Part shown: in pieces, positions 7,047-13,896 of the stretch
How the letters are laid out: every line of letters starts with the position of its first letter
Position numbering within the stretch: the first letter of the stretch is position 1
From: Sulfuricurvum sp. IAE1
Lineage (GTDB): Bacteria; Campylobacterota; Campylobacteria; Campylobacterales; Sulfurimonadaceae
NCBI GenBank assembly: GCA_945867285.1
Contig: CAMBHX010000028.1
Coordinates: 1-15,694 of the forward strand
Direction: 5' to 3'
DNA: 15,694 nucleotides
Made by a program: the position numbers and the translations under genes
The notes under the pieces: model-generated
The model's database searches: none
What the model saw: the letters and a program-made list of their open reading frames with translations, nothing else
Told to the model about the DNA's origin: nothing

Positions 7047-7346
7047 ATGGATACCCAAGAGCATAATGATATCTTAGAAGATGGCTATGGCGTTAGCTTT
7101 AGTCAAAAACGTTTTGGTCTTTCGACTCCTAAGTTTTTGGGAGTTGTTGGTGCAGGCATTGCACTTTTATTCTATATTTGGGTTATTGTTTTTGGAAATA
7201 ATTCTCTTTTGGTTCTTCTTAATCTCGAAGAACGACAAGAGTTTTTGAGCGATGATATAGAGCGGTTAAAAGCTCAAAATGCCCAACTACAAAAGCAGTA
7301 TTTTGAGCTCAAAGAGATAGATTCTGATGAGCAAGCTACGCCATAA
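7047..7346 (+). CDS. Small membrane coiled-coil protein, FtsB/DivIC-like
   Basis: The 99-residue protein has a short cytoplasmic N-terminus, one membrane segment at about 31-49 (FLGVVGAGIALLFYIWVIV) and a coiled coil at about 60-92 (ERQEFLSDDIERLKAQNAQLQKQYFEL). This bitopic layout with a Leu/Asn-rich coiled coil is that of the septum-formation proteins FtsB and DivIC, which join FtsL and FtsQ in the divisome. The assignment rests on architecture and on its place after eno, where many bacteria keep ftsB. It starts 9 bases after the enolase stop with only a weak ribosome-binding site (AAAACAAAG), so coupling to eno is likely. It ends 13 bases before the next start. A generic coiled-coil membrane protein is the alternative. 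Confidence 0.75.
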   Translation: MDTQEHNDILEDGYGVSFSQKRFGLSTPKFLGVVGAGIALLFYIWVIVFGNNSLLVLLNLEERQEFLSDDIERLKAQNAQLQKQYFELKEIDSDEQATP

Positions 7347-7359
7347 AAGGATGTATAGA

Positions 7360-8004
7360 ATGAAAATAGTCTTTATCACTTCTTTTTTGGTTGCCCTTTG
7401 TGGTGCGCGCGAGAATCCATTTTTAATAACATCTACGAATTCATCTAATGCTGTAACGTCTCAAAAAAATTCCTATAAGCCTCCATTGACGAGTAGGGTA
7501 TATAATTTTCCCTCTTCCGCTCGCGTTCTGAAAGAAGCTACATTCACGTTTCAAAATCTGGATGGAAGTCTTGAAACACGTAAGATTGAGATTGAGCATA
7601 GTATTGATTGGCGCACTCCATTGGTGCTGTCGCAGGGGTCATTAAAAAAGAACGAAGCTTTTGTTGCCCCAGTAGCCACAATGGATGTAAGCAAATTGGC
7701 CCCAGCATGTTCGACAGGTAAATTGGATTTTATTTCATTTAAGCTTAGTAGAAATAATTTATTTATTCAAACAAAAGATCCTATGTTACGTAGTTTTACC
7801 CTTAGTGACCCTAGCTCAGTGATAGTAGATTTTCGGCACAATGGGTTGTTTAATACTGCTCAAATGAAGTTTAATACAGTTCCATTTGTAGGTACAAAAG
7901 TAACTAATCATGGGAAGCTTGCTCGTGTAACAATCGTGTTAGATGAAAATCATGAATGTAAAGTTCTAAAAGAAGCTAACGGTGTGAATGTGATTTGTGA
8001 ATAA
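7360..8004 (+). CDS. Secreted AMIN-domain protein
   Basis: This is a 214-residue exported protein. ATG at 7360 is preferred over in-frame ATGs at 7327 and 7351: AAAAGG ends 9 bases upstream, and MKIVFITSFLVALCGA is then a normal signal peptide, with cleavage plausible before RENPF. VALC is a poor lipobox, so a lipoprotein is less likely. After a variable Ser/Thr/Asn-rich segment (about 20-60), the C-terminal part from about 120 (KLDFISFKLSRNNLFIQTKD...VIVDF...VTIVLDE) has the beta-strand pattern of AMIN domains, which localise proteins to periplasmic structures or peptidoglycan. In Campylobacter the gene at this place after eno encodes a periplasmic glycoprotein (Cj1670c/CgpA, from memory); homology is inferred from context. 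Its molecular role is unknown. Confidence 0.7.
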   Translation: MKIVFITSFLVALCGARENPFLITSTNSSNAVTSQKNSYKPPLTSRVYNFPSSARVLKEATFTFQNLDGSLETRKIEIEHSIDWRTPLVLSQGSLKKNEAFVAPVATMDVSKLAPACSTGKLDFISFKLSRNNLFIQTKDPMLRSFTLSDPSSVIVDFRHNGLFNTAQMKFNTVPFVGTKVTNHGKLARVTIVLDENHECKVLKEANGVNVICE

Positions 8005-8012
8005 ACTTAAAT

Positions 8013-8114
8013 ATTCTTACGCATATGAGATATGCGAGTAGGTTTAGAGGGTTGTAGGGACATTTGTCCCTTCCACAACCTCTACGAGGCATTCTATTTA
8101 GTGTTTTAGTATCA
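8013..8114 (+). repeat. Structured intergenic repeat, copy 3 (diverged)
   Basis: This copy lies about 10 bases after the AMIN-protein stop, between convergent genes. Hairpin I is CGCATAT (8020-8026), loop GAG, ATATGCG (8030-8036), again a new stem sequence. The core TAGGTTTAGAGGGTTGTAGGGAC follows the pattern of copies 1 and 2. Hairpin II is AGGGAC (8056-8061), ATTT, GTCCCT (8066-8071). It can extend because GAGGGTTGT (8047-8055) pairs with ACAACCTC (8075-8082) with one bulge. Hairpin III of the other copies is not conserved; CCTC-TAC-GAGG takes its place as an alternative small stem. The right end TTTAGTG...AGTATCAA matches the other copies. Confidence 0.75.
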
Positions 8115-8120
8115 ACGTAG

Positions 8121-8148
8121 TAAAAAGCATCCAAGTATTGAATGCTTT
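8121..8148 (-). terminator. Intrinsic terminator of tpx
   Basis: Read on the minus strand, AAAGCAT and ATGCTTT (plus-strand 8142-8148 and 8124-8130) form a 7-base stem. Three further pairs (CAA/TTG) extend it inside after one mismatch. The stem is followed directly by TTTTTA. It starts 5 bases after the tpx stop, the expected place for a rho-independent terminator. Confidence 0.7.
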
Positions 8149-8153
8149 GAGAC

Positions 8154-8657
8154 TTATGCTACTGCTGCCAATGCAGCGTCGTAGTTAGGCTCTTCAGTGA
8201 TTTCAGGAACGATCTCTTTGTAGGTAACAACACCCTCTTCGTTTACTGCGAAAATTGCGCGACAAGTTACACCTGCAAGAACAGAACCGCCTAGCAATAC
8301 ACCATAAGCATTTGCAAATTCTTTGTTACGGAAGTCAGAACATACTGTCAAATTGTCAATACCTTCAGCTTGGCAAAAACGGCCAGCAGCGAATGGAAGG
8401 TCAAGAGAAACGATAGTCACAGTTACATCAGAAAGGCTTGCAGCTTTTGCATTGAAATTACGAGTTTCAGTTGCACAAACACCTGTGTCCAAAGAAGGAA
8501 CAACGATAATAAGTTGTTTTTTACCTGTTGCTCCCCCTACAACGATGTCACCTAAACCAGCAGAGTTAACTACAGTGATTGAAGGAGCTTTATCACCTAC
8601 ATTTACAGTGTTTCCTAAAAGTTCTACGTCAGTACCTTTGAATTTTGTTGTTGCCAT
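8154..8657 (-). CDS. tpx: Thiol peroxidase (atypical 2-Cys peroxiredoxin)
   Basis: Tpx reduces hydrogen peroxide and alkyl hydroperoxides using thioredoxin as electron donor. The 167-residue length is typical. The peroxidatic Cys61 lies in PSLDTGVCATETRNFN and the resolving Cys95 in AAGRFCQAEG, the same positions as in E. coli Tpx. Further family blocks are DLPFAAGRFC and LLGGSVLAGVTCRAIFAV. Two extra cysteines (C106 and the one in GVTC) are present. AGGAG stands six bases before the ATG (8655-8657). It is a single-gene transcription unit with its own promoter and terminator, between the AMIN-protein operon and the cdsA-tsaD operon. Peroxide control is plausible, but no regulator box could be identified. 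Confidence 0.97.
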   Translation of the reverse strand: MATTKFKGTDVELLGNTVNVGDKAPSITVVNSAGLGDIVVGGATGKKQLIIVVPSLDTGVCATETRNFNAKAASLSDVTVTIVSLDLPFAAGRFCQAEGIDNLTVCSDFRNKEFANAYGVLLGGSVLAGVTCRAIFAVNEEGVVTYKEIVPEITEEPNYDAALAAVA

Positions 8658-8685
8658 TATGGGCTCCTGTTTTTAATATGAGAGA

Positions 8686-8691
8686 ATTGTA
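8686..8691 (-). promoter_or_regulatory. Predicted tpx promoter -10 box
   Basis: On the minus strand TACAAT lies 28 bases before the tpx ATG, within the 8-base palindrome TTGTACAA (8687-8694). No clear -35 hexamer is seen; the expected position falls in the hairpin at 8709-8733. Confidence 0.4.
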
Positions 8692-8708
8692 CAAAAATCG
8701 GATAATTT

Positions 8709-8733
8709 AACTCTCAATTTAGAAATGAGAGTT
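8709..8733. terminator. Hairpin between tsaD and tpx, possible terminator
   Basis: AACTCTCA (8709-8716) and TGAGAGTT (8726-8733) form an 8-base stem with a 9-base loop. The stem begins 17 bases after the tsaD stop when read on the minus strand. The longest T-run (8732-8736) follows the stem on the plus strand, whereas on the minus strand only TAAATTA follows. It is thus a weak terminator for the tsaD operon, or a structural element just upstream of the tpx promoter. Confidence 0.45.
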
Positions 8734-8749
8734 TTTGATTTAAGCTAAA

Positions 8750-9727
8750 TCACAGTTTGCAACGGGGATGAATAGCGATGTCATTGATCTGGGAAAAATC
8801 ACCTCTATCGTATGCCTCAATAGCACATCGTCCTATCATAGCTGCATTGTCGGAACAAAACTCCAAAGGTGCCAAAAGTAATGATGCACTATACTGCGCC
8901 AAAAGAATCTCAATGTTGGAACGTAACGTTGCGTTGGCACTTGCTCCTCCGACGATAGCAAAGTTTTTAGGCTTATGGGTCTTAAAATATTTTTTGAGTT
9001 TTTGTGTCAAGTGCTCAATGGCGGTTTGTTGGAATGCAGCAGCGATATTAGGGTAATCCACGGGAGTAGATGCTTCGATTGCCAGACGGACTTGATTTTT
9101 TAATCCCGAATAACTAAAAGCGATGAGTGGAGACTGCCACAATGGTACCGTAAAGACGAATTTTGATTTATCCCCATTACTGGCCAGTTTCTCAATCACA
9201 GGCCCTCCTGGATAGCCAAGAGACATCATTTTGGCTACTTTATCAAAACTCTCTCCAAAACTGTCATCCATCGTCGTAGCTATTGTCTCCATGGTATCAT
9301 AATTCTCTGCAACAATAAGCTGCGTGTGCCCACCCGATACTAGCAAAACAGTAAGGGGGAAAATAGCCTCTTTTTCGATAAACAAGGAGTATATATGACC
9401 TTTGAGATGATGAATAGGTAAGATAGGGATATTTAGCGATAGTGAGAGTGCCTTTGCCATGACAACTCCCTCGATGAGAGTCACACCAAGTCCTGGAGCG
9501 TTGGTTACCGCGACTGCTTTGAGCTGCCCAAACCACGGTTTGCACTCCTCTAAAATTGCAGGGAGTGCCAGTGCATGCAGCCTGCTGGCAAGCTCTGGCA
9601 CAACTCCTCCATAGCGAGAATGCTCTAGTTCTTGCGAGATCTTTTTGTGGTAGATGAGTTTTTTAGTCGATATTTCAGTGATAGCGATTGAACTATCGTC
9701 ACATGAACTTTCTATGCTCAGAATCAT
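8750..9727 (-). CDS. tsaD: tRNA N6-threonylcarbamoyladenosine transferase TsaD
   Basis: TsaD (formerly Gcp/YgjD) transfers the threonylcarbamoyl group to A37 of ANN-decoding tRNAs, working with TsaB, TsaE and TsaC. The start is ATG at 9725-9727, giving MILSIESSCDDSS, the usual family N-terminus. An in-frame ATG at 9757 would add ten unconserved residues and overlap the upstream gene by 34 bases. With this start the protein has 325 residues. Motifs seen are the metal-binding HHLKGH (H107, H111), LLVSGGHTQL (ASKHA phosphate loop), DDSFGESFDKVAKM, GYPGGP, FSYSGLKNQ, VGGASANATLR and CSDNAAMIG. It is the last gene of the cdsA-dxr-hydrolase-tsaD operon, joined to the hydrolase gene by an ATGA overlap (9724-9727). 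Confidence 0.97.
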   Translation of the reverse strand: MILSIESSCDDSSIAITEISTKKLIYHKKISQELEHSRYGGVVPELASRLHALALPAILEECKPWFGQLKAVAVTNAPGLGVTLIEGVVMAKALSLSLNIPILPIHHLKGHIYSLFIEKEAIFPLTVLLVSGGHTQLIVAENYDTMETIATTMDDSFGESFDKVAKMMSLGYPGGPVIEKLASNGDKSKFVFTVPLWQSPLIAFSYSGLKNQVRLAIEASTPVDYPNIAAAFQQTAIEHLTQKLKKYFKTHKPKNFAIVGGASANATLRSNIEILLAQYSASLLLAPLEFCSDNAAMIGRCAIEAYDRGDFSQINDIAIHPRCKL

Positions 9728-10251
9728 TGTATCACCCACTCTTTGACCCAAGGCCACTCTCCATAGCCTGAATCGGCGTTAATATGGCCCGCACTTTCTA
9801 GAATTTTCATCTCAATACCCAGAGAGTTTTGTAATTCTTTGGCTTCATCCATCGTCATATAAGGATCATTATTCGAAACCACCAAAAGTGCTTCCTCAGC
9901 AAAAAGAGTCTGTGGTACTCGAAGAGGAAAAAATGTTTTGAGCGTCTCAAGGTTACATGAAAGGCTTGGAGGTGCTACGAGCAAGAGACGTTTAACAGGG
10001 GCGATTTCCCCCTCCAAACACAGATGAAACCACAATGTATTGGCAAGCGAGTGACATATTATCACATCAGGGGCGAAATTTTTCAAAATCTCTTTAACTT
10101 GTCGCATCCATCGATTTTTACTGGGAAAATGGGGATTATCCAAGAGGGGAAATGAGATGGTCCCGTAGTCACGTGCTATTTCTCCTGCGAGCCATGATTG
10201 CCAATGGGGGAAATCCGATCCGCCCCAACCGTGTAACAAGAGCACTTTCAC
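9724..10251 (-). CDS. RBBP9/YdeN-family alpha/beta hydrolase
   Basis: This 175-residue protein belongs to the small serine hydrolases of the RBBP9/YdeN type. The N-terminus VLLLHGWGGSDFPHWQSW is the family oxyanion-region motif. The nucleophile is S68 in ICHSLA (a GHSLG-like elbow with C at the first position). The acid is D129 in SNNDPYM, followed by H156 in SAGHINADSGYGEWP, which is characteristic of the family. There is no signal peptide, so it is cytosolic. Substrates in this family are unknown. ATGA overlaps join it to dxr upstream (10248-10251) and tsaD downstream. In Campylobacter the comparable position holds a different gene (from memory), so this may be an exchangeable member of the operon. 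Confidence 0.9.
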   Translation of the reverse strand: MKVLLLHGWGGSDFPHWQSWLAGEIARDYGTISFPLLDNPHFPSKNRWMRQVKEILKNFAPDVIICHSLANTLWFHLCLEGEIAPVKRLLLVAPPSLSCNLETLKTFFPLRVPQTLFAEEALLVVSNNDPYMTMDEAKELQNSLGIEMKILESAGHINADSGYGEWPWVKEWVIQ

Positions 10252-11318
10252 GACAGCGACTCCACAAAGGCACGAACTTGTGTATCCAGTGCAAAAACAT
10301 CATCAATAGAAGTTGGCAGTGTATCAAAACGGTTGTATGCGCTCAAAATATCCCGTGATATATCTAAAAAGCCGCAGCGCCCTGCAATAAATCTCGCAAT
10401 CGCCGCTTCGTTGGCAGCATTGATGACGACTCCTGTTTTGGGATTTTTCAACAGCTCGTCTTTGATTTCCCAAATGGGGTAGCGTGCACTTTTAATAGCA
10501 CGAAATTCTAATGATCCTACTGCTACCAAATCAACATTGGGCAAAATCGGCTCATCTACTTTGCCCATCAAAGCATACGCAATCGGTAATTGCATGGATG
10601 CATTGGCGATATGTGCTGTCGTGGAACCATCGGTGAAGTTTACGAGAGCATGGATGAGTGATTTGGTCTCAATAATCGCATCGTACTTGCCCTCACCAAA
10701 CAACCATCGAGCTTCTAAAAGTTCAAACATTTTGTTGACCATGGTGGCGCTATCGATTGTGATTTTCTGGCCCATCGACCAGTTGGGGTGTTTTTGGGTA
10801 TCGGCTAATGTCGCGTTTTTAAGGCTTGCAATTTCCCAATCACGAAAAGATCCACCGCTTGCTGTCACAGTCATGCTGGAGATACTTTTGTCTTGAATCA
10901 AATACCATAGTCCAAAATGTTCACTGTCAATAGGGACGATTTTGCTACTTTCAATAAACGCTCCTGCTGCGACAAGAGACTCTTTATTCGCCAAGGCGAC
11001 ACGTTTACCGCACTCTATCGCTTTAAGCGTAGGGCGTAATCCCAAAAAGCCTACAAGAGCATTGACGACTAAGGAGGCTGATGACTCTTCTATGGCTCTC
11101 ACTATGGCATCTTCACCCGCAGATACACGAGGATGATTTACGAGAGGAATATCAGCATGGTTCATTACAACAACTGTGCGTGGATTGTGAAGCTTGATTT
11201 GAGTGTTGAGCAGTTGGATATTACGTCCTGCAACTAAAACATCTATTGGGAGAGAAAAGCGAGAAGCAACTGCGAGAGTATTAACCCCAATGGAACCTGT
11301 AGAGCCTAAGATTATCAA
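10248..11318 (-). CDS. dxr: 1-deoxy-D-xylulose 5-phosphate reductoisomerase
   Basis: Dxr (IspC) converts DXP to 2-C-methyl-D-erythritol 4-phosphate with NADPH, the committed step of the MEP isoprenoid pathway. The 356-residue protein starts with the NADPH-binding IILGSTGSIGVNTL. It then shows LANKESLVAAG (109-119), the metal ligands in PIDSEHFG (D131, E133), TASGGSFRDW (152-161, usually TASGGPFR), and HPNWSMGQKITIDSATM (177-193). FELLEARWLFG has the third acidic ligand near 202. It is slightly short at the C-terminus compared with the E. coli enzyme (398). The start overlaps the cdsA stop by ATGA (11315-11318). Joining phospholipid and isoprenoid precursor genes in one operon is common. Confidence 0.97.
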   Translation of the reverse strand: MIILGSTGSIGVNTLAVASRFSLPIDVLVAGRNIQLLNTQIKLHNPRTVVVMNHADIPLVNHPRVSAGEDAIVRAIEESSASLVVNALVGFLGLRPTLKAIECGKRVALANKESLVAAGAFIESSKIVPIDSEHFGLWYLIQDKSISSMTVTASGGSFRDWEIASLKNATLADTQKHPNWSMGQKITIDSATMVNKMFELLEARWLFGEGKYDAIIETKSLIHALVNFTDGSTTAHIANASMQLPIAYALMGKVDEPILPNVDLVAVGSLEFRAIKSARYPIWEIKDELLKNPKTGVVINAANEAAIARFIAGRCGFLDISRDILSAYNRFDTLPTSIDDVFALDTQVRAFVESLS

Positions 11319-12085
11319 GCAAGCCCGCTTAAACCACGCAAGAGGACATGCATCACAACAGCACCAAATAAATAGCCATCAATACGATCTAGTATACCTC
11401 CATGACCTGGAAGAATATTTCCGCTATCTTTGACGCCTGCTTGACGTTTGAGGTAACTTTCAAATAGATCTCCAAATACCGCAGCGACTGCTACTGCCAT
11501 AGAGACAATAATAGCCTGAGGTATATTTTCAACGATACTGATACCCACAAAAAAACCAGCGATAGTTGCTACTGCAATTCCACCGTAGACCCCTTCACGT
11601 GTTTTACTAGGGCTAGAGATACTAAAAGGGGTACGACCAATTGCTTTACCCGTAAAATATGCACCAATGTCAGCTGCTGCTACCACCACAAGAAGCCAAA
11701 AAAGAGCACCAATACCTTGCTCACTGTAGAGACTAAAGAGATAGAGCATTCCTGCAGTTGGGTACAAAAAGGGTAAAAAATTTCGAAAGGCAATATTTTG
11801 AGTGTAGGCAACTGCCCCAATAAATACAAGGCCACTAAGGGCTAGCAAGTCTTCACTGTACGGATAAATCGCTACAATCATCCACAAAAGTGCTGCATAA
11901 GCATATAGCGCATTGTTGTTAAGATTAAAAAGACGCATCGCCTCATGAAACGCTAACATGTATACAGCGCCAAGGGTTAGCCAGATAAGCCATTTGTTGT
12001 CAATAAGACCAATCGCCAAAACGGCAAGACCCAAAGCAGAGGCGGTAATAATACGAGTTTGTAGTGCACTAGAAGATGCTTGCAT
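11315..12085 (-). CDS. cdsA: Phosphatidate cytidylyltransferase
   Basis: CdsA makes CDP-diacylglycerol from phosphatidic acid and CTP, feeding phosphatidylethanolamine and phosphatidylglycerol synthesis in the inner membrane. The 256-residue protein is mostly hydrophobic, with seven or eight membrane segments. The family signature is present near the C-terminus as SYLKRQAGVKDSGNILPG followed by HGGILDRID. The cytosolic motif SSPSKTREGVYGG lies near residue 160. AGGAA stands ahead of the ATG (12083-12085). It is the first gene of the cdsA-dxr-hydrolase-tsaD operon and overlaps dxr by 4 bases. Confidence 0.96.
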   Translation of the reverse strand: MQASSSALQTRIITASALGLAVLAIGLIDNKWLIWLTLGAVYMLAFHEAMRLFNLNNNALYAYAALLWMIVAIYPYSEDLLALSGLVFIGAVAYTQNIAFRNFLPFLYPTAGMLYLFSLYSEQGIGALFWLLVVVAAADIGAYFTGKAIGRTPFSISSPSKTREGVYGGIAVATIAGFFVGISIVENIPQAIIVSMAVAVAAVFGDLFESYLKRQAGVKDSGNILPGHGGILDRIDGYLFGAVVMHVLLRGLSGLA

Positions 12086-12120
12086 CCGTGGTTCCTGATG
12101 GAGGTGTGTTTAATTTTGCA

Positions 12121-12126
12121 ATTATA
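12121..12126 (-). promoter_or_regulatory. Predicted promoter -10 box of the cdsA-dxr-hydrolase-tsaD operon
   Basis: On the minus strand TATAAT in the context TTTCGCTATAATTGC lies 35 bases before the cdsA ATG, a perfect -10 in the GC-TATAAT form common in Campylobacterota. No -35 is evident, as usual in this group. The gap between the upstream small gene and cdsA (12086-12194) holds nothing else recognisable and no clear terminator. Confidence 0.55.
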
Positions 12127-12194
12127 GCGAAATCGTAGCCTTAAAGATATATAATTTATACCAGAAGTCTAATTCATTGTTACCACAAAGATAT

Positions 12195-12500
12195 TTAAAC
12201 TTTCACATCCAAAATATGGACGGATATCCTGGTGATTTTTTCTTCATCAAACTCAGTCTCATCAGAGGAGCGTCGCTCTTCTTGATCAGCTTGTTCTCGT
12301 TGGTGTTCACGGTCGGGATCCACATTTTGATTTTCTTCGGCGGGGCGTACTTCTTGAACCTCTTTTTTTTGAACACTTGCCGCATGTTGAGCTGCTAGGG
12401 CTTGGAGCTCAAAACGGTTGTTGCTTGCACCTACTTCAGCTGCAACGCCTGCCATTTGTTGGTTGGCATAGATAACACCACCTACAGGAGAAATTGCCAT
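12195..12500 (-). CDS. Small charged protein of unknown function
   Basis: The 101-residue protein has no membrane segment or signal peptide. It has three parts: an ordered-looking N-terminus (MAISPVGGVIYANQQMA) and a helical AQHAAS-type segment to about 45; a highly charged Glu/Arg/Asp/Gln-rich centre (about 45-88), probably disordered or coiled coil; and a short hydrophobic-patterned end ISVHILDVKV. A clear ribosome-binding site AGGTGG precedes the ATG (12498-12500). It follows the NFACT gene by 13 bases and is probably cotranscribed with it. A small coiled-coil gene sits between NFACT and cdsA in Campylobacter too (Cj1348c, from memory), so it is likely a conserved lineage protein. No function can be assigned. 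Confidence 0.75.
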   Translation of the reverse strand: MAISPVGGVIYANQQMAGVAAEVGASNNRFELQALAAQHAASVQKKEVQEVRPAEENQNVDPDREHQREQADQEERRSSDETEFDEEKITRISVHILDVKV

Positions 12501-12513
12501 AACATACCACCTA

Positions 12514-13842
12514 TTACTTTTCGATATTTAATGTTTTGTATTGGGTGTACAAAACATTTGCACCTTCTTGGATTCGTACTTCTCGTCTGGGAGTATAATC
12601 GACCAAATAAGAGCCTTTTTCAAATACCGAGAAATCAACACACAGTTTGGCAGCGGCTTGAAGGATACGAAGCGGAAGTTCTTGTTTGTCGGTAGTGATG
12701 ATGACGTGAGCACTGGGGCGATCTTTGAGGTGGAGCCATATGTCACGGGCTCTTGAGCGGCGCAGTAGTTCGATATTGCCTCGCTCACTTTTACCTAGGG
12801 ATACTTTGATGCCCTCAATCCAAAACTCCTCTATCCCCTCAAATACACCCATTTTTGTTTTATTTTTGGCCATCTTTTGCGGAAATAATAGGTGTATTTC
12901 ATCGGGTGTGCTAACCGTTTGGACCGTATGAAGAAAAAGCTGTAGGTGATGAATTTTCTCACTCAGATTTTGACGTTCTTGGAACTGTCCTATCGCTTTT
13001 TGTTTGAGTTTTTTGGAGGTTTTGAAAAAATGATTCGCCATATCGGAGCCATTGGCGGTACCTGATGGCGGTAATATGGCGATAGGATTTCCCTCAAAAT
13101 CTTGCAGTTGTAAAGAAGTCTCATACCCACGAATGTGATGGAGATTTGCCAGCAGTATGTGACCGATGTTTTGAGCATAGGCGGTTTGATCAAAAAGCTC
13201 TTTTTCATCGTGTAAAGCATCCAAATGGAGCTGATATTGAGCAAGGCGTTTAGCTAAAAGAGCGGATTTTTCACGTTTGAGCTTTTCGAGTGCAGTGGCA
13301 GCATATTCATCGTAAGTGGTTCGTAAAAAATCTTCAACGCTGGTGAGTGGATACTCTTTTGGGATGAAGGGGGCTTGTGGGGGATTTTCAAGTAATTGAC
13401 CTACTTTGACACATCGAATAGAGGTGTTTTCGTCAATATGGCGCAATGCTTCGAGAACGATTTCGTTGGTGTCCAAGATAATGACATTGGTGTGTTTCCC
13501 GGTAAATTCAAATTGTAAAATAGCGGTTTGATTTTTATAAGATCCGCTTTGTGTAGCAACAATACGGATGATTTTATCGTTATTATGCAAGGCGATGGAT
13601 TTAATGGTGCTGCGGGCAAAATGTTTGGAAAGCAAGATATCAAAAGGGGCTTGATACGATTTGGTTTGAAGTGTTTTAGGAGCAATGAAAATTTGAGCGT
13701 TGTTTTTGGACATATCAAACGTCCAAAGAGCATTTCGATGAAATTCGATCGAAATCTGTGTGTCGTTTCGTCGATAGATGGTACCGATTTGATCGAATTG
13801 CTGCATCTCTTGGAGGATTTGCGACAGATGAGAGTGTTTCAT
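12514..13842 (-). CDS. rqcH: NFACT-family ribosome rescue factor (RqcH-like)
   Basis: RqcH/NFACT proteins bind stalled 50S subunits and, in studied bacteria, add C-terminal alanine tails that mark the stalled peptide for proteolysis; older annotations call them fibronectin-binding proteins. The 442-residue protein has an NFACT-N region (about 1-160, with FTGKHTNVIILD), a central helical coiled-coil part (about 185-310) and a C-terminal NFACT-R domain. The last contains IKVSLGKSERGNIELLRRS, then DIWLHLKDRPSAHVII from residue 367, and ends VLYTQYKTL. It is shorter than the Bacillus protein (about 570), mainly in the middle. AAAGG precedes the ATG by about 10 bases. It diverges from the chemoreceptor gene with 78 bases between. 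Alanine tailing by this protein is inferred from family. Confidence 0.88.
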   Translation of the reverse strand: MKHSHLSQILQEMQQFDQIGTIYRRNDTQISIEFHRNALWTFDMSKNNAQIFIAPKTLQTKSYQAPFDILLSKHFARSTIKSIALHNNDKIIRIVATQSGSYKNQTAILQFEFTGKHTNVIILDTNEIVLEALRHIDENTSIRCVKVGQLLENPPQAPFIPKEYPLTSVEDFLRTTYDEYAATALEKLKREKSALLAKRLAQYQLHLDALHDEKELFDQTAYAQNIGHILLANLHHIRGYETSLQLQDFEGNPIAILPPSGTANGSDMANHFFKTSKKLKQKAIGQFQERQNLSEKIHHLQLFLHTVQTVSTPDEIHLLFPQKMAKNKTKMGVFEGIEEFWIEGIKVSLGKSERGNIELLRRSRARDIWLHLKDRPSAHVIITTDKQELPLRILQAAAKLCVDFSVFEKGSYLVDYTPRREVRIQEGANVLYTQYKTLNIEK

Positions 13843-13896
13843 GAAGTATCTACCTTTAATTCAGAAGCGCTTTATCCGAAAAAGATTAAAATAACC

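Noticed and set aside
7327..7359. Earlier ATGs (7327 and 7351) for the AMIN-domain protein
   Set aside because: They overlap the preceding gene or its ribosome-binding site and put charged residues ahead of the signal peptide; ATG 7360 is correctly spaced from AAAAGG.
279..8114. The three repeats as a CRISPR array or insertion sequences
   Set aside because: The copies are kilobases apart with ordinary genes between them, and none encodes a transposase or has paired terminal repeats of insertion-sequence type.
8323..8676. Plus-strand open frame of 117 codons opposite tpx
   Set aside because: It is a shadow of the tpx codon pattern with no start signal or recognisable domain.
9728..9757. Longer TsaD start at 9757
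   Set aside because: It adds ten residues not found in the family; ATG 9725-9727 forms the same ATGA overlap as the other operon junctions and gives the usual MILSIESSCD start.
12177..12398. Plus-strand open frame with hydrophobic stretches at 12177-12398
   Set aside because: It is antisense to the small charged protein; the hydrophobic look follows from Glu/Lys-rich codons read on the other strand.
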